In this document: positions 62,411 through 64,000 of the stretch, one piece after another | Numbering within the stretch: position 1 is the stretch's first letter | Layout of the letters: every line of letters begins with the position of its first letter | NCBI RefSeq assembly: GCF_001296045.1 | Contig: NZ_LJHS01000005.1 | Coordinates: forward strand, 248,001 to 312,000 | DNA length: 64,000 nucleotides | From: Rhizobium sp. AAP43 | Lineage (GTDB): Bacteria > Pseudomonadota > Alphaproteobacteria > Rhizobiales > Rhizobiaceae | Direction: 5' to 3' | Position numbers and translations under genes: made by a program | The notes under the pieces: generated by a model | Seen by the model: only the letters and a program-made list of their open reading frames with translations | What the model was told of the DNA's origin: nothing | The model's database searches: none

Positions 62411-64000
62411 TCAGGCCGCGGCTGACAGACGCCTTACGGGCTTTGGTGCTTCCTCGTCACGAATGCCAGAACGGCGATTGAGCTGGAAGCGACCGACAAG
62501 GTTCGACAGTTCGGTAGCACCGGCGGCAAGTGTGTGGCTGATCGCCGAGGTTTCCTCGACCATGGCGGCATTGCGCTGGGTCATCTGATCGATGTTCTCC
62601 ACGGCGGTGCTGATCTCCTTGAGGCCAAGCGCCTGCTCCTTCGCCGCAAGAGCAATGGCGTCGATGTTCGTGTCGATCTGAGCCACGAACTCGCCGATCC
62701 GGTCGAGCGCCGATCCGGTTTCACCCACCAGCCTGACGCCTGACGATACCTCTGTGCTGGACTTCTGGATCAACCCCTTGATATCACGCGCGGCTGTCGC
62801 GGACCTCTGGGCCAGTTCCCGCACTTCCTGGGCGACGACGGCAAAGCCCTTGCCGGCCTCGCCGGCGCGCGCGGCTTCCACGCCGGCGTTGAGCGCCAGC
62901 AGGTTTGTCTGGAAAGCGATTTCATCGATGACGCCGATGATCTGTCCGATTTCTGACGAGGCCTGTTCGATCCGCTCCATGGCAGTCACGGCCGAGCGCA
63001 CCACTTCGGCGGATGCGATGGCCGAGTCCTTGGCCTCGCGAACGAGGTCGCGGGTATCCTGTGTGCGATCGGCCGAGGCATTGACGGTCGCGGTGACCTG
63101 TTCCAGCGCAGATGAGGTCTGCTCGAGTGCTGCTGCCTGTTGTTCTGTTCGGGTGGCAAGGTTGGACGATCCCTCGCGCATTTCCATACTGTTTTCGTGA
63201 AGCCGCCGGGTCTCGACCAGAACTCTTTCCAGTGTGGTCTGAAAGGTCGCGATGGAGTGGTTGAAATCCTCGCGCAAGCGTTCGAATCGGTGATCGAAGG
63301 GCTCGTCCAAGGTCATGCGAATGTTGCAGTCGGCCAGGCGATGCAGACCGGCACCGAGCGTCTCGATGACAAAACGGAGCGCCTCTGCTTCGATCGCCCG
63401 ATCATGATCTCGAGCGCTACGCTCCTGATCAATCACGGCACGGGCGTTTTCTGCGTCGAACTGGAGGCGTTGATTCTCAAGTCCGGCTTTGCGGAAGACT
63501 TCGACAGCGGCTGCGATCTGTCCGATTTCGTCTCGACGCTCTGAGTGTGGCACGGGTTCCGAATAGGTGCCGGTTGCCATCTGCGTCATGTAGCCGGAGA
63601 TTTCGGCCAGTGGATTGAGGGCACGCCGGCGGACGAAGAAGACGGTTCCGAGTGCGGTCGCGATCAGCATCAGGCCGAGAACTATTGACAGCATCTCGCG
63701 GCTCGCGGACTCCGCGGCGGCATAGGCCTCGCGATCGACGAGATAGGTTCCGGCCATGGCGACCAATTGGTTCACCGAAGCTTCATGGTCATGAAACTCC
63801 TGCTTCAGCTTCAAAAGTGCAGGCTTGATGGCGCTAACATCGCCTGCATTTGCAAAGGGGACGTAGTCGCCTTCAAGCGTCTTCCAATAGGTGTCGCCCT
63901 TAGCCAGAACGTCCGTGTAGAGCTTATTCTGCAGGCTGGCTGGCAGCGTGGAGGATTTCCAGTAGTCACGTCGCTCGTCGTAGAGCTTGTGCAGATCCTT
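62411..64000 (-). CDS. Methyl-accepting chemotaxis protein (N-terminus beyond window)
   Basis: The frame is open from the stop at 62411 to the last base, so at least 530 residues are encoded and the gene continues past 64000. In order: part of a periplasmic helical bundle ([14 protein letters not shown] ... [15 protein letters not shown]), a membrane helix ([20 protein letters not shown]), a HAMP domain ([20 protein letters not shown]) and a cytoplasmic signalling domain. The tip has [20 protein letters not shown] and [20 protein letters not shown]. It signals to CheA/CheW. No start belongs inside the window. Confidence 0.92.
   Translation of the reverse strand, partial: KDLHKLYDERRDYWKSSTLPASLQNKLYTDVLAKGDTYWKTLEGDYVPFANAGDVSAIKPALLKLKQEFHDHEASVNQLVAMAGTYLVDREAYAAAESASREMLSIVLGLMLIATALGTVFFVRRRALNPLAEISGYMTQMATGTYSEPVPHSERRDEIGQIAAAVEVFRKAGLENQRLQFDAENARAVIDQERSARDHDRAIEAEALRFVIETLGAGLHRLADCNIRMTLDEPFDHRFERLREDFNHSIATFQTTLERVLVETRRLHENSMEMREGSSNLATRTEQQAAALEQTSSALEQVTATVNASADRTQDTRDLVREAKDSAIASAEVVRSAVTAMERIEQASSEIGQIIGVIDEIAFQTNLLALNAGVEAARAGEAGKGFAVVAQEVRELAQRSATAARDIKGLIQKSSTEVSSGVRLVGETGSALDRIGEFVAQIDTNIDAIALAAKEQALGLKEISTAVENIDQMTQRNAAMVEETSAISHTLAAGATELSNLVGRFQLNRRSGIRDEEAPKPVRRLSAAA

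Noticed and set aside
63812..63814. Start of the chemotaxis receptor at an internal TTG
   Set aside because: The frame continues with receptor-like helical sequence to the window end, so the true start is outside.

Overview
The window is high-GC, densely packed DNA from an alphaproteobacterium. Rhizobiales (Rhizobium/Agrobacterium/Ciceribacter-like) is the best guess. Support comes from the sitABCD metal transporter with Mur-like operator palindromes, a 377-residue fold-III ornithine decarboxylase with a long structured leader, Omp25/31-type barrels, and palindromic intergenic repeats of rhizobial type. I see no tRNA, rRNA, insertion sequence, CRISPR array or phage gene. The DNA looks chromosomal, mixing core genes (lysS, gltX, eda, trhO) with sugar, metal and efflux modules.

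Layout. 0-7 kb: a leftward ydcSTUV-patD-type operon (polyamine/GABA-type ABC transporter plus aminobutyraldehyde dehydrogenase) below a LysR gene. 7-15.4 kb: an EamA exporter, a two-domain ArsA ATPase without other ars genes, sitABCD, and, divergent from sitA, a histidine-rich repeat protein. 15.4-18.5 kb: lysS and gltX. 18.7-19 kb: a probable small RNA. 19-25.5 kb: an SLC13-type carrier, TerC, and a TetR-controlled emrAB-type efflux pair. 25.5-39.4 kb: a small unknown protein, LacI-xylB-xylA, a secreted unknown, a Gre-family factor, and a second LacI gene divergent from a sugar ABC transporter, TIM-barrel isomerase and Gfo/Idh dehydrogenase operon. 39.4-43.6 kb: a GH64-like protein, a GH1 beta-glucosidase, and an HxlR/nitroreductase pair.

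44-47.6 kb is the most unusual part: an R-body (reb) locus. It holds three RebB-family small proteins, a Pro/Ala-rich protein with a helical C-terminus, a protein with an exact 70-residue internal duplication, and a Crp/Fnr-type regulator. A CHASE4-GGDEF-EAL protein follows. R-bodies are proteinaceous ribbons that unroll and are linked to killing of eukaryotic hosts in Caedibacter and Azorhizobium.

50-64 kb: trhO, a CYTH/CHAD pair, eda, a DUF533 protein, GNAT enzymes, a NicO-type nickel/cobalt transporter with its DUF1007 partner, a LysR gene, ornithine decarboxylase with its leader, OmpW and Omp25-like barrels whose promoters share an upstream block, and a chemotaxis receptor cut by the window end. 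Starts were moved from the longest frame wherever a ribosome binding site, signal peptide or family length supported it.
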